A DNA stretch of 64,000 nucleotides from CAZYTX01 sp964650485. Lineage in GTDB: Bacteria > RBG-13-61-14 > DATKZS01. The DNA is taken from NCBI GenBank assembly GCA_964650485.1, contig CAZYTX010000013.1, positions 10,865-74,864 on the forward strand, read 5' to 3'. Shown here piece by piece: positions 40,993 through 49,528 of the stretch. Positions within the stretch are counted from its first letter, which is position 1, and every line of letters starts with the position of its first letter. A model generated the notes under the pieces. The model did no database searches. It was not told the DNA's origin and saw nothing but the letters and a program-made list of their open reading frames with translations. A program made the translations under genes and the position numbers.

Positions 40993-43900
40993 CTTACCAG
41001 CCTCTCGTAATAGTCCCTGTTAAGGTTCTTGTATGCTTCGGGTGAGTCCTCCTTCATTGCTTTTAGTATCTGTTCCCTGAACTCCTCGGGCACCTTGTAG
41101 GCGTCCTCCTCTGGTATGTCCACCTCCCCCTCGGTGGAAAGGCCCCGGCTGCTCGATCCCCTGTTCCTTCCCGATGAGCTCATACCCATTGGCATGCCCA
41201 TCCCCATCATGGAGGAGCCCATCTTCTGCCTGGCGCCCTGCACGCTCTCCCGGGCCTTCTCAAGCTGGGCCCGGGCGTCCCTTGCCGGGGCCCTGGCCGG
41301 ACCGGGGTTGCCCAGCATCATCTCCCCCGCGGCGTCGTTCATGTCGAGCGACGCCTGGTCCAGGTGCTCCAGCACCTCTCCCGGGAGCGAGGGGGCCTGC
41401 TCCTGAAGCTCGGAGTAGTCGTCCATAACTTCCTGCACGTCCCGCCTTATGTCCTCCTCTATTTTCGAGAGCTCCTCCAGCTCGGAGCGCATGGAGGGGT
41501 CGAGCGAGGGGGCGAGCCTTTGTTTAAGTCCCTGCAGGGAGTCGAGCACGGACTGCATGGCCTCCCTGGCCTTGTCCGCGTGCTCCTGGAACTTTTGCCT
41601 TTCCGGAGGCGGCCCGGCCTTATGCTTTTTAGCATAAGCCTCCAGCCCGCCCATCGCGTCCTGCAGCGATTCCTGCACCTCTCTCGCCTGGTCCAGGGCG
41701 CCTCCCAGGTCGCCTTCCTCGAGCCTGTCATCTATTTTCTGCGCGTCTCTTTTGAGCCTGGACAGCGGCGCGGCCTTCTGGTAGCGCTCCCTCCTGTCCT
41801 GGGCGGACATCCTCTCGGCCTTGCCCTGCATGGCCCCGTTTCTCAGCTTGAAGAACTGCCTGTGTGTCTTGTGCACCTCTTCTTGGAACTCGTCCAGCCC
41901 GCCCTTGATCTCCTCTCTTGCCTGCTTCAGCAGGTCTTCGCCCTGGTCGGTTTGCGCGGCCTGGTTGTATATGTCCTGGAGCGCGTCCTCCACCACCTGC
42001 TGCCTGTTGATCAGGTCCTCCAGCCTGTAGTCCATGTCGGAGAGCCCCTGCATGACCTCTTTGGACATCATCTCGCCGAACTGTCCGGCCTTGTCCTCGA
42101 GCGACGACATCCACTGTCCCATTTTTGAGAGGAAGTCCTCGGCCATGGCCGCCGCGGACTCCAGGTCTCCGTCCACCAGGGCCTTCCTGAGCTTCTCCAT
42201 CTCCTTTGCCAGGTTGGTGACGTTTGCCTTGTCCAGGGCGTCCGCGTTCACGAACTCCTCGGGCAGGCTCTTTCTCATCTTGGCCATCCTCTGCATGAGG
42301 CTCTGGAATGCGCTTTGTAGCTCGGCCATGGCGTCGCGGAGCTTCTCCAGGAGTGCCGGGTCCCCGGTCCTCTTGTACTGTGCCAGGAGGTCGGCCATGT
42401 CGGCTTGTGCCTGGTAGAGCGAGTCGGCCTCGGCCAGGATGTCCTCGATCCGCTGCTTTTTTACGAGCTTGTCCAGGTATATGATGTCGTTTTCGAGCCA
42501 GGCCCGGTACTGCTCACGCTTGTCCCGTATACCCGCCAGGTCCGGGCCGCCCTGCACATTCAAAGCCCGGGCTCGCTCATCGAGTATGTCCGGGTACCTC
42601 ATGCTCATGTCAACCAGGGCGTCCATTACAATCTCGTCCGCGTACTCGTCCTCTGCAAGGTCGGTTATAAGCCCCTCCAGCACCTCGACTATTTTCCCGC
42701 CCTCTTCGAGCAGGTCTGCTTCGGTCTCCCCGGGGCCGGCCTTCCCTTCTTCGTCCGCGAGCCACGCCACAAGGTGCGACGCCAGGTGGTCTATCATCCG
42801 GTTCAGGAGCTCGTCCTGCCTTGCCAGTATCTGTCGGTGGAATTTCCTGGCGCTGAAGATCTCCAGCACCCGCATGTCGCTCCTGCCCGGCTTGCCCCCT
42901 GCCACCTCGTCGTTGTCCGTGACCTCGATATAAAACGGTATGCGCTCGCCAGGCAAAAAGTCCTCTTCTGAAAGGCGCCACTCGTAGTCGCCGCGCAGGT
43001 TCCTCTCCCCGTCGCGCTTGATGCCCTTGACCGCTGTCCTGTGCTCCTGGTCCCCTCTCTCGTATACGAGCTCGATTTTGCGCAGGCCGAAGTCGTCGCC
43101 GGCTTCATACGATATTTCCAGCGCTCCCTCGGCGGCCACCTCCACGTCCGCCACCGGCTCCAGCATGGTGACCTCGGGAGGCAGGTCCTCGTCCACCACT
43201 ATCCTGTGCGAGTCCGGCTCCGCGTACCTTTCGCCGTCCTTGCCCATTCCCTCGATGTAGTAAGTCCCCGGCTCTGAGAGGACCAGCTCGACCTGGAGCT
43301 GCTTGTCTTTCTCGACCTCCATGGCGTACCTGGCCCCGGTGGAGGTCACCAGTGCCGCGGACTCGAGGGGCTCCAGCACCATTGTCTCCAGTGTCACCGA
43401 GGTCCCCTTGAGCGCGGCCATGTCCCCGTCAGTGTGGGCCACGGTCTGCGGCTCGATCCCGGAGTAGGGGGGAAAGCTGTAGTGCAGGGTGAAGTCTCCG
43501 GTGGTGAGCGGTCTTGCCGCGGTCTTCTCCCCGCTCGATGGCATCTCCCACGGCCGGGTGAAAATGGCTGCAAAGCCCTTGTCGCTCCTTTGCGGAAGCA
43601 GGGACGCCATACCAAAAAGTATGACGGCCAGGAGCGCAAAGACGGCCCCCGGAGTCCTCAGCATGGAGGCGGGCGCCGCGCTCTTGAAGTCAACCTCCGG
43701 CAGCAGCGCGGCGGTCTTTTTAATGTGCTCGTGCAGAAGCTCGTTGCTGAAAGCACCCGCCGGGCCGGGGTCAGTGCTTGCGCGGATAAGCTGGACCGAG
43801 TTAATGAGGGCGTTTTCGAGCCACGGGTTCTGTCTCTCGATCGCCCGGGCGGTCCTTTCCAGGTTCTCGCGGTTCTTTATGATCAGTACAACGCCGGCCG

Positions 43901-44108
43901 ATAGTGAGGCTGCCAGGCCGAGTATGACCGCGGCCCGGAACACGACCAGGGGCAGGCCGCCGAGCGAGGGGGAGACCATGAGCCCCGCAACCAGGACCGC
44001 GGCCGCGGCCGAGACCGCGAGGAGCGCCGTCCTGGAGGCGCGCATGAGCCCGCGCCTGATGCCCGCATTCCGGATGCTCGTCTCTATCAGCCTGTAGGGG
44101 TCTTCCAT
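40989..44108 (-). CDS. Large DUF4175-like coiled-coil membrane protein
   Basis: The 1039-residue product has two membrane helices near residues 28-50 and 55-78, a third near 150-170, and an extracytoplasmic region with Ig-like segments (GTSVTLETMVLEPLESAALV) to about residue 430. It continues with long Glu/Gln/Arg/Leu-rich coiled coil to about 960. The end has a Gly/Met/Ser-rich stretch (MGSSMMGMGMPMGMSSSGRN) and an acidic tail. The pattern matches DUF4175 proteins found in Bat-type operons. It overlaps the peptidase gene by four bases and starts four bases after nth. Its function is unknown; a scaffold spanning the periplasm is a guess. Confidence 0.82.
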   Translation of the reverse strand: MEDPYRLIETSIRNAGIRRGLMRASRTALLAVSAAAAVLVAGLMVSPSLGGLPLVVFRAAVILGLAASLSAGVVLIIKNRENLERTARAIERQNPWLENALINSVQLIRASTDPGPAGAFSNELLHEHIKKTAALLPEVDFKSAAPASMLRTPGAVFALLAVILFGMASLLPQRSDKGFAAIFTRPWEMPSSGEKTAARPLTTGDFTLHYSFPPYSGIEPQTVAHTDGDMAALKGTSVTLETMVLEPLESAALVTSTGARYAMEVEKDKQLQVELVLSEPGTYYIEGMGKDGERYAEPDSHRIVVDEDLPPEVTMLEPVADVEVAAEGALEISYEAGDDFGLRKIELVYERGDQEHRTAVKGIKRDGERNLRGDYEWRLSEEDFLPGERIPFYIEVTDNDEVAGGKPGRSDMRVLEIFSARKFHRQILARQDELLNRMIDHLASHLVAWLADEEGKAGPGETEADLLEEGGKIVEVLEGLITDLAEDEYADEIVMDALVDMSMRYPDILDERARALNVQGGPDLAGIRDKREQYRAWLENDIIYLDKLVKKQRIEDILAEADSLYQAQADMADLLAQYKRTGDPALLEKLRDAMAELQSAFQSLMQRMAKMRKSLPEEFVNADALDKANVTNLAKEMEKLRKALVDGDLESAAAMAEDFLSKMGQWMSSLEDKAGQFGEMMSKEVMQGLSDMDYRLEDLINRQQVVEDALQDIYNQAAQTDQGEDLLKQAREEIKGGLDEFQEEVHKTHRQFFKLRNGAMQGKAERMSAQDRRERYQKAAPLSRLKRDAQKIDDRLEEGDLGGALDQAREVQESLQDAMGGLEAYAKKHKAGPPPERQKFQEHADKAREAMQSVLDSLQGLKQRLAPSLDPSMRSELEELSKIEEDIRRDVQEVMDDYSELQEQAPSLPGEVLEHLDQASLDMNDAAGEMMLGNPGPARAPARDARAQLEKARESVQGARQKMGSSMMGMGMPMGMSSSGRNRGSSSRGLSTEGEVDIPEEDAYKVPEEFREQILKAMKEDSPEAYKNLNRDYYERLVR

Positions 44109-44112
44109 CCGC

Positions 44113-44778
44113 TCACACCTTGAAAGCCGAGATGCACCTTGTATTAAGAGTACATTCCCCGCACATCGGTTTCGGCCGGCAGATTTTTCTGCCGTGCTCG
44201 ATAAAGTTGAGGTGCAGCCTGTAGGCGGCCTCCGGAGGGACCAGTTCCCCCATGAGGGCGTGGGCCTTCCTGGCGTCCGCTTTTACCGGCAGGAGCCCGA
44301 GTCTTTTCGAGACCCGCAGGATATGCGTGTCCACCGGGAACACCGGCTTCTGGCAGGAGAAGAGCAGCACCACCGCCGCGGTCTTCTCCGCCACCCCTTT
44401 GAAGGAGTAGAGGTATTCGAGTGCGTCTTGAGTCTCCATTTTGCAAACCCTTTTCAGGTCGAGCTTGCCCTCCCTTTGCTTGATACTTTGCAGCATTCGC
44501 TTTATGCGAACCGACTTCTGCCTCCCCAGCCCGCCCGGCCTTATGGCCTCCTCGATGTCCCTGGGGTCCGCGGTCATCACCCGCTCCCATGATGGAAAGC
44601 GGCCGCGCAGTCCCTGGTAGGCCCTGTCCCGGTTGCCGTCGCTGGTGTTTTGGGAGAGCACGGTCTTTACCAGGACATCGAGCGGGTCGGGCCTTTTTCC
44701 CGGCTCCTTTTCACCGCTGGCCTCGAGCAGCTTCCTATCCACCCATCGCAACAAGCTCTTTTTCCGCCTTGGCTGCAA
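44113..44778 (-). CDS. nth: Endonuclease III-like DNA glycosylase
   Basis: HhH-GPD base-excision enzyme for oxidised pyrimidines. The 221-residue product has the helix-hairpin-helix YSFKGVAEKTAAVVLL with the catalytic Lys near residue 133, the catalytic Asp in PVDTHILRVSKRLG near 150, and the [4Fe-4S] ligands ICRPKPMCGECTLNTRC near 200 (spacing C-x5-C-x2-C-x5-C, one residue shorter than Escherichia coli Nth in the first gap). It starts the long minus-strand block, and the DUF4175-like gene follows four bases after its stop. A role in the block itself is unlikely. Confidence 0.92.
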   Translation of the reverse strand: MQPRRKKSLLRWVDRKLLEASGEKEPGKRPDPLDVLVKTVLSQNTSDGNRDRAYQGLRGRFPSWERVMTADPRDIEEAIRPGGLGRQKSVRIKRMLQSIKQREGKLDLKRVCKMETQDALEYLYSFKGVAEKTAAVVLLFSCQKPVFPVDTHILRVSKRLGLLPVKADARKAHALMGELVPPEAAYRLHLNFIEHGRKICRPKPMCGECTLNTRCISAFKV

Positions 44779-44805
44779 GCGCTTTCCATCCTTGCAATAT
44801 GGTAG

Positions 44806-44834
44806 ATGATAAAGGAGTTGAGGGATAACTTCAA
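44806..44834 (-). promoter_or_regulatory. Sigma-70 promoter for nth and the Bat-type block
   Basis: On the minus strand: TTGAAG (44834-44829), a 17-base spacer and TATCAT (44811-44806), about 30 bases before the nth ATG. It may drive the whole block down to 31838. Confidence 0.5.
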
Positions 44835-44886
44835 TGTGGTACTCGGATTAAAATAAGACCGTGCGCAAGCCGATTCAATATCCATG

Positions 44887-44915
44887 TTGACATATTAAGG
44901 GGGCCAAGGTATAAG
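44887..44915 (+). promoter_or_regulatory. Sigma-70 promoter for the GH13 lipoprotein
   Basis: TTGACA (44887-44892), a 17-base spacer and TATAAG (44910-44915) match the consensus at eleven of twelve positions. The ATG at 44936 is about 20 bases after the predicted start. It diverges from the nth promoter. Confidence 0.65.
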
Positions 44916-44935
44916 AAAGATAGCACGGAGCTTGT

Positions 44936-46438
44936 ATGAGGAGCAGAATCTTAAATATTGAAGTGAGTCTGTTGTTGCTTGTACTGGCATCCCCCTCCCT
45001 TCCGGCGTGCTACCTGAGGACTGGTCCCTTCCTGGAGCCGGACGCGGCCCCGAGGTATTACCGGTTTGACGCTCCGGAGTGGACCCGGGACCTGGTCATA
45101 TACGAGCTCAACCCTTACGCCTTCACCTCTCCCCATGGAGCCGGGGACGGCTCTGGCAGCGGGAACTGGAACTCGCTGCGGGAGAAGCTCCCCTATCTCC
45201 ATGACCTTGGGATCACGGGCATATGGTGCGCCGGTTTCTTCGATGCAAGCGACCACTTCTACGGCATCAAGTCGAACTACGCCTGCATGCGGCCTGACAG
45301 GATGGACCCGGCCCTGGGCACTGCCGATGAGTTCAAGGCTTTTGTTGCCGAGGCCCATCGCCGTGGCATACGGGTGTTCCTGGACGTGGTCACCCACGGT
45401 GTGCTGAAAGAGAGCCCCCTTATCCGCGAGCACCCGGAGTGGTTCAAGAGGACCGGCACCTGGGGCATGATTGACTACGACTATGACGATCCCGGCTTCC
45501 GGGAGTGGTGGGTGGAGCTGTGGACCCGATACGTTCTCGACTACGGGGTGGACGGCTACCGCCTGGACGTGAGCGTATACGACAAGGTCTTATGGGACAG
45601 GATCGCGGACAACTGCAGGCGGGCGGGCAGGCCCATCGCCGTGTTCTGCGAGTCTTTCGGTTTCGGGCGGGTGCACGTATCCGCAAAGGTGGCCTATCAC
45701 TTCCCTCAGGCCGGGCTCTACGGCCGATACGGCGAGTTCTCCGCTGACGTGGCCGGAGAGTTCAAGCGCTCGCCCCCGTACTTCACCATGATGATAAGCT
45801 GCCACGACGAGGGCTGGACCTCGCCGCCCGGCAACTACTACGTGCTTGGAGGGTCTAGGTTCAGGTTCGGATACTCGACCGTGTTCAGCCCCTACCTGCC
45901 GGTGTTCTTCTCGGGTGAGGAGTTCGACGCGGAGCAGGTGAGCCTGCCCGGCCTTAAGAAAGGACTGTTCGGCGGGGGCGGTCCCGGCGGGTGGCTGTAC
46001 GGCTCGTGGATCCAGTGGGAGCAGCTCGATCAGCCGAGACATCGCGGTATGCTGGAGGACTGCAAAAGGATGCTCAGGATCAGGCGCGAGAACCGGGACC
46101 TCATCCATTCCGACCGCGAGGACACCCATATCATTGCCGTGCCCTTCGAGTCTTCAGCCGGCTCGCCGCCCGTGCCCTATGCCCGTTTCATACCCGGGGA
46201 GAAGGCTATCATCGTTGCGGGGAACAACAGCATTAGGCAAGAGGCGACCTTCAGCCTGGAAGTCCCTCTCGAGGAAATGGGCATGCAGGGAAGGGACAGG
46301 TACAGGGTGGTTGACCTGTGGAGCGATACGGAAGAGGATGTGCGCGAGTCGCGCTTGTCGGGCTACAAGATCACTGTGCCAAGGGACAGGACCGCGGGCG
46401 GCGGGGTGCGGGCGATCATGATCGAGGCTGCAAGGTAG
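44936..46438 (+). CDS. Alpha-amylase family (GH13) lipoprotein
   Basis: Probable extracytoplasmic glycoside hydrolase or transglycosidase. The signal peptide ends in SPSLPAC, a lipobox, so the 500-residue product is likely a lipoprotein. The TIM barrel starts at VIYELNPYAFTS, the common GH13 entry. Catalytic motifs: GYRLDVS near residue 204 (nucleophile Asp), FCESFGF near 235 (acid/base Glu), and SCHDEG near 281, where the usual NHD is CHD. A C-terminal beta domain follows. The catalytic pair is intact, so activity is expected. It is divergent from nth and has its own strong promoter. The specific sugar is not readable. Confidence 0.85.
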   Translation: MRSRILNIEVSLLLLVLASPSLPACYLRTGPFLEPDAAPRYYRFDAPEWTRDLVIYELNPYAFTSPHGAGDGSGSGNWNSLREKLPYLHDLGITGIWCAGFFDASDHFYGIKSNYACMRPDRMDPALGTADEFKAFVAEAHRRGIRVFLDVVTHGVLKESPLIREHPEWFKRTGTWGMIDYDYDDPGFREWWVELWTRYVLDYGVDGYRLDVSVYDKVLWDRIADNCRRAGRPIAVFCESFGFGRVHVSAKVAYHFPQAGLYGRYGEFSADVAGEFKRSPPYFTMMISCHDEGWTSPPGNYYVLGGSRFRFGYSTVFSPYLPVFFSGEEFDAEQVSLPGLKKGLFGGGGPGGWLYGSWIQWEQLDQPRHRGMLEDCKRMLRIRRENRDLIHSDREDTHIIAVPFESSAGSPPVPYARFIPGEKAIIVAGNNSIRQEATFSLEVPLEEMGMQGRDRYRVVDLWSDTEEDVRESRLSGYKITVPRDRTAGGGVRAIMIEAAR

Positions 46439-46476
46439 CTCTATTTAAGTGAACGGGAAAAAGTGACCTCGGGCAA

Positions 46477-46836
46477 TCAGGCCAAATCGTCAATATTACA
46501 GTTCAAGGCCAGGGCAACTTCCTTCAAGGTATCTATTGGGGGACGCGTATCATCTCTTTCAATCTTGCTCACTGCACTCTGCTTTACTTTCATGCGCTGG
46601 GCAAGTTCTTTCTGAGTTATACCCAAAGCCTTGCGGGCCTGTGCTATCTTGTTTCCAACGAGCTGTCCATGGACATCTTCCCATTTCAAGACCGGGCCTT
46701 TATCATCCGCAAGAACGCGCTGGGCCTCCATGGCGTCCAGGACGTCAAGTATCTGTTCGTATTCCTCTTCGGTAAGAATTACAATATTCTTGCCTTTTTG
46801 CACCAGAACAAACTTTGGCTTTATGCGCAGGTTCAT
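46477..46836 (-). CDS. XRE-family antitoxin-like regulator
   Basis: The 119-residue product has an N-terminal strand segment (VLVQKGKNIVILTEEEYEQIL) typical of antitoxins in the RelE/HigB group and a C-terminal helix-turn-helix (ALGITQKELAQRMKVKQSAV, SKIERDDTRPPIDTL). I chose ATG 46836 because this begins the antitoxin domain; ATG 46887 would overlap the toxin remnant upstream. The neighbouring toxin is broken, so this gene now stands alone as a DNA-binding protein. It may still repress the local promoter. Confidence 0.8.
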   Translation of the reverse strand: MNLRIKPKFVLVQKGKNIVILTEEEYEQILDVLDAMEAQRVLADDKGPVLKWEDVHGQLVGNKIAQARKALGITQKELAQRMKVKQSAVSKIERDDTRPPIDTLKEVALALNCNIDDLA

Positions 46837-46852
46837 GTCCTGGTCCTGAATC

Positions 46853-46993
46853 TTTTTTATAAATGCCTTCTCTGGGTCCGAGGGCAATAACGATCACAAC
46901 CAGGCGGGCTTCAATTGTCTGATAGATAATGTTCTTAATAACAGGCTGCGCTTTCTTTATTGCTTTCAAAGCAGAATCTTTAATCTCGATGGA
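46853..46993 (-). pseudogene. Internally deleted RelE/ParE-type toxin remnant
   Basis: The minus strand reads SIEIKDSALKAIKKAQP, a RelE-type N terminus, joined directly to NIIYQTIEARLVVIVIALGP and REGIYKK, the C-terminal strands. The central part of roughly 45 residues, which holds most of the RNA-binding surface, is missing, and a stop codon (TAG) lies in frame just upstream with no good start. It sits immediately before the XRE antitoxin gene, the usual toxin-first order. Confidence 0.65.
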
Positions 46994-47131
46994 AAGAAGT
47001 GATAGCCGCTACATCCATTAAGGATTGGGAGTGCCCCAGAGAATTTGCATCTTGATCGGGCCTCTCTGTTTCCCGGGATGGTTGCCCATGAGGGATTGCA
47101 CTGTTTTATCCGGTACTCTGTCCCCTGGCTT

Positions 47132-47854
47132 TTATCTCCTGCCCCTGCTCTTGCGGGCGGTCTTCTTTGCCTTGGCTGCCTTTTTCCTGGCGGCTTTCTT
47201 TGTTGTCTTGCGCGCTTTTCTTTTCACGGCTTTCTTTCCCGCGGTCTTTTTCTTGGCAGCTTTTTTCCTTGTCGCCTTCTTTTTGGCGGTCTTCTTTGCC
47301 GCTTTCTTTCCGGATCTTTTCGCGGCTGGCTTCTTCCTAGCCCCGGCCCTCTTTGCCGCCTTCTTCTTTGCGGCTTTCTTGGCGCGCTTCTTTCTCGGCT
47401 TCACCGCGGGCCGGAAGTATGCGATATCGGAGATTCGCGCTTGTCTCTTTTCGGCCCACACCGGCTCCACCCTCATGCCTATGTACACGTCCTCGGGCGC
47501 TACGTCCTGCAGTATGTGCGTGAGGGAGGTATCGGCGCCATCCAGTTTAATCATGGCCATGATAAAGGGCGTCCTCACCGGCAGGTGCGGCTCGTAGTAG
47601 CGTACCACGGTGAATGATGTGACCGCTCCCTGCGGCCCGGCCTTTACCCATGGGCCGGTCTTCTTGTAGCAATGGTCGCACAGGCTCCTGGGCGGCATGA
47701 ATGTCGTGCCGCAGTGGTCGCACCTCTTTGCCAGTGTCTCCTTTTTATCTCTCAGGGTGGCAAGGAACCTTGACCCGGTCTCCCCGGCGTAGTACTTGAA
47801 TGGTATCTCCAGCTTCCCCGGCACCTGATACGCAAACCTATTCTCCCAGGACAT
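47132..47854 (-). CDS. DUF35 OB-fold protein with histone-H1-like tail
   Basis: Residues 1-150 are a Zn-ribbon/OB-fold acyl-CoA-associated domain (rubredoxin-like knuckles RCDHCGTTFMPPRSLCDHCY near residue 42, then the OB barrel). Residues from about 152 to 240 are almost only Lys, Ala, Arg and Thr, in repeats such as KKAAKKTAKKKATRKKAAKK, like bacterial histone H1 tails. DUF35 proteins bind acyl-CoA and partner thiolase-like enzymes; such a tail is unusual in that family. It is the last gene of the four-gene cluster and overlaps the previous one by 17 bases. Frame and codon use are consistent through the tail, so it appears real. Confidence 0.85.
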   Translation of the reverse strand: MSWENRFAYQVPGKLEIPFKYYAGETGSRFLATLRDKKETLAKRCDHCGTTFMPPRSLCDHCYKKTGPWVKAGPQGAVTSFTVVRYYEPHLPVRTPFIMAMIKLDGADTSLTHILQDVAPEDVYIGMRVEPVWAEKRQARISDIAYFRPAVKPRKKRAKKAAKKKAAKRAGARKKPAAKRSGKKAAKKTAKKKATRKKAAKKKTAGKKAVKRKARKTTKKAARKKAAKAKKTARKSRGRR

Positions 47855-48362
47855 GGCTCACCTCCACCACTTCTCCGGGTATGATCCGGAAGTACTGTAT
47901 GTCCAGCACGCTGCCGGTGCGTTCGTGGTCGGGCCTGAACACGGCCTCGACCCGGTTTCCTATCTTTATCTTCTCGGGGTCTGTCTGGTCGAGGAAGTGC
48001 ATGAGGGTGGCGTCTCCCTGATCGAGCACTATGGAGCAGGTGGTGTAGGGGACCTCCCTCATCTTCCCGGTGAGGGGGTTCAAGGTGGGCACGTATACCA
48101 CATCGTACGCGGTCAGGTACCCGCCCGGCCCCAGCTCCACCCACTCGTGCACCTCCACGTGGCACTCGGCGCACACGATACGGGGCGGTATCTGGGTCCT
48201 GCCGCACACCGGGCAGCGGTTGCCCAGTATCTTCTTCTCGTCCCGCAGCGCCGAGAGGAACCTCCCCATCACCGGCCCGGTGGAAAAGCTCTGGGGAATG
48301 GAGCAGAGCTGGGGAAGCTCGACAAGCTCCAGGTCTTTCCTGTCACTCTTTCCCATTTTCAC
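47838..48362 (-). CDS. DUF35 Zn-ribbon/OB-fold protein
   Basis: The 174-residue product has the zinc knuckle pair RCPVCGRTQIPPRIVCAECH near residue 44 (CxxC twice, ten residues apart) and a following OB-fold with TAYDVVYVPTLNPLTG. DUF35 proteins form complexes with SCP2-type thiolases, for example BbsA with BbsB. It overlaps the thiolase-like gene upstream by four bases (48359-48362) and the next DUF35 gene by 17, so the cluster is tightly coupled. Confidence 0.88.
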   Translation of the reverse strand: MKMGKSDRKDLELVELPQLCSIPQSFSTGPVMGRFLSALRDEKKILGNRCPVCGRTQIPPRIVCAECHVEVHEWVELGPGGYLTAYDVVYVPTLNPLTGKMREVPYTTCSIVLDQGDATLMHFLDQTDPEKIKIGNRVEAVFRPDHERTGSVLDIQYFRIIPGEVVEVSHVLGE

Positions 48363-49513
48363 AGCTCCTTTAAAAGCAGCATAAGCACTGTCCAGTAAGT
48401 GCCGCCGAACCCGGATGCCATGGCGGCCTTCACGTCCTTTGGCACCTGGTGGTCCCCGGCGTCCCCCCTCACCTGCAGGGCGGCCTCGGCCACCCGGATG
48501 AGCGCGGTGGCCCCGATGGGGTTGGTGCTAACCACCCCGCCGGAGGGATTTATGGGGAATGCGCCCTCGATGTCGAAGTCGCCGTTCTCCACCATCTTGA
48601 GCACGGTCTTCTTGTCCATGTCCAGGAAGTGGCAGGTCCAGTCCATCTCCCACCAGCTCGAGGGGTCGTACAGCTCGAACACCTGCACCTCTTTCAGAGG
48701 ATCGGAGATGTTGTTCCTCTCGTAGAGCCTGCGAGCCGCCAACGCGTGTGTTATCTCCTGCTGTCTGGGGCTTCCGCGGTGGAATGTCTCCTCCCTGTGC
48801 ACGGTTACGTGGTCCTTCATCCACACCGGCCTGGTGCGGTTCTTTTTTGCCTTGTCCTCGCTGGTGAATATGATTGCGCACGAGCCGTTTGACTCGGGAC
48901 ACATGTGCAGGAGGCGCAAAGGGTAGGCCAGCAGCCTGGATTTCATCACGTCCTCTTCGGTGATGTTCAGCCTGAGGTGCGCGTTCCTGTTTTTGACCGC
49001 GTTCTTTGCCGCCTTCACCCTGGTCTTTGCCGCGGCCCACTCGGCTCGCTCTCCGAACTCGTTCACCCATATCAGCCCGGTGGTTCCGGTAATGGCCCCG
49101 GTCTGTATCCCCCTTCCCCACAGGGGGTCGGCCATGGCGGTGATTCCCGTGGTTGTCTGTCCCTCCTCCTGCTTCTCGAACCCCATTGCCATGACCGTGT
49201 CGTACAGACCTGAGGCCACCAGGTTGGTGGATGCGCACGCCAGCGTGGACCCGGTGGTGCCTCCGGTGGTGATCCTGAACCCCGAGTTCATTGTGGCCCC
49301 GTCCCCCATCACGTGCCACATGTCCGGCTGGTGCACCCCCTCGAACAGCTCCATGTTCCCGTGCACCACGCAGTCAATGTCCTTTATGTCCAGGCCGGAA
49401 TCATCGAGCGCCTTCTCAACCGACTCCCAGCACAGCTCGGGCTGGTTCACGTCCTTGCGATGGCCCGCGTGTTTTGTCTGGCCGATCCCGGTAATGGCCA
49501 CGTTCCGTCTCAT
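48359..49513 (-). CDS. Thiolase-like protein lacking the catalytic Cys
   Basis: SCP2-thiolase-type fold, 384 residues. Aligned by spacing, the motif where thiolases carry CxSG reads ITTGGTTGSTLAC near residue 80, so the nucleophile position is Gly. The GHP motif becomes STNPIGATALIRV near residue 325 (His to Asn), and the C-terminal CxG reads ASGFGG. It therefore probably does not catalyse a classical Claisen cleavage. Relatives of this non-Cys type are widespread and often annotated as acetyl-CoA acetyltransferase. It is the second gene of the cluster, and a DUF35 gene overlaps it by four bases. Confidence 0.85.
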   Translation of the reverse strand: MRRNVAITGIGQTKHAGHRKDVNQPELCWESVEKALDDSGLDIKDIDCVVHGNMELFEGVHQPDMWHVMGDGATMNSGFRITTGGTTGSTLACASTNLVASGLYDTVMAMGFEKQEEGQTTTGITAMADPLWGRGIQTGAITGTTGLIWVNEFGERAEWAAAKTRVKAAKNAVKNRNAHLRLNITEEDVMKSRLLAYPLRLLHMCPESNGSCAIIFTSEDKAKKNRTRPVWMKDHVTVHREETFHRGSPRQQEITHALAARRLYERNNISDPLKEVQVFELYDPSSWWEMDWTCHFLDMDKKTVLKMVENGDFDIEGAFPINPSGGVVSTNPIGATALIRVAEAALQVRGDAGDHQVPKDVKAAMASGFGGTYWTVLMLLLKEL

Positions 49514-49528
49514 TTTCCAAACCTCCTT

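Noticed and set aside
47025..47617. A plus-strand open frame rich in Phe and Ala that looks like a membrane protein, opposite the Lys/Ala-rich tail
   Set aside because: It is the complement of the AAG/GCC codons of the tail; it has no ribosome site, no family similarity and lies antisense to a convincing DUF35 gene.
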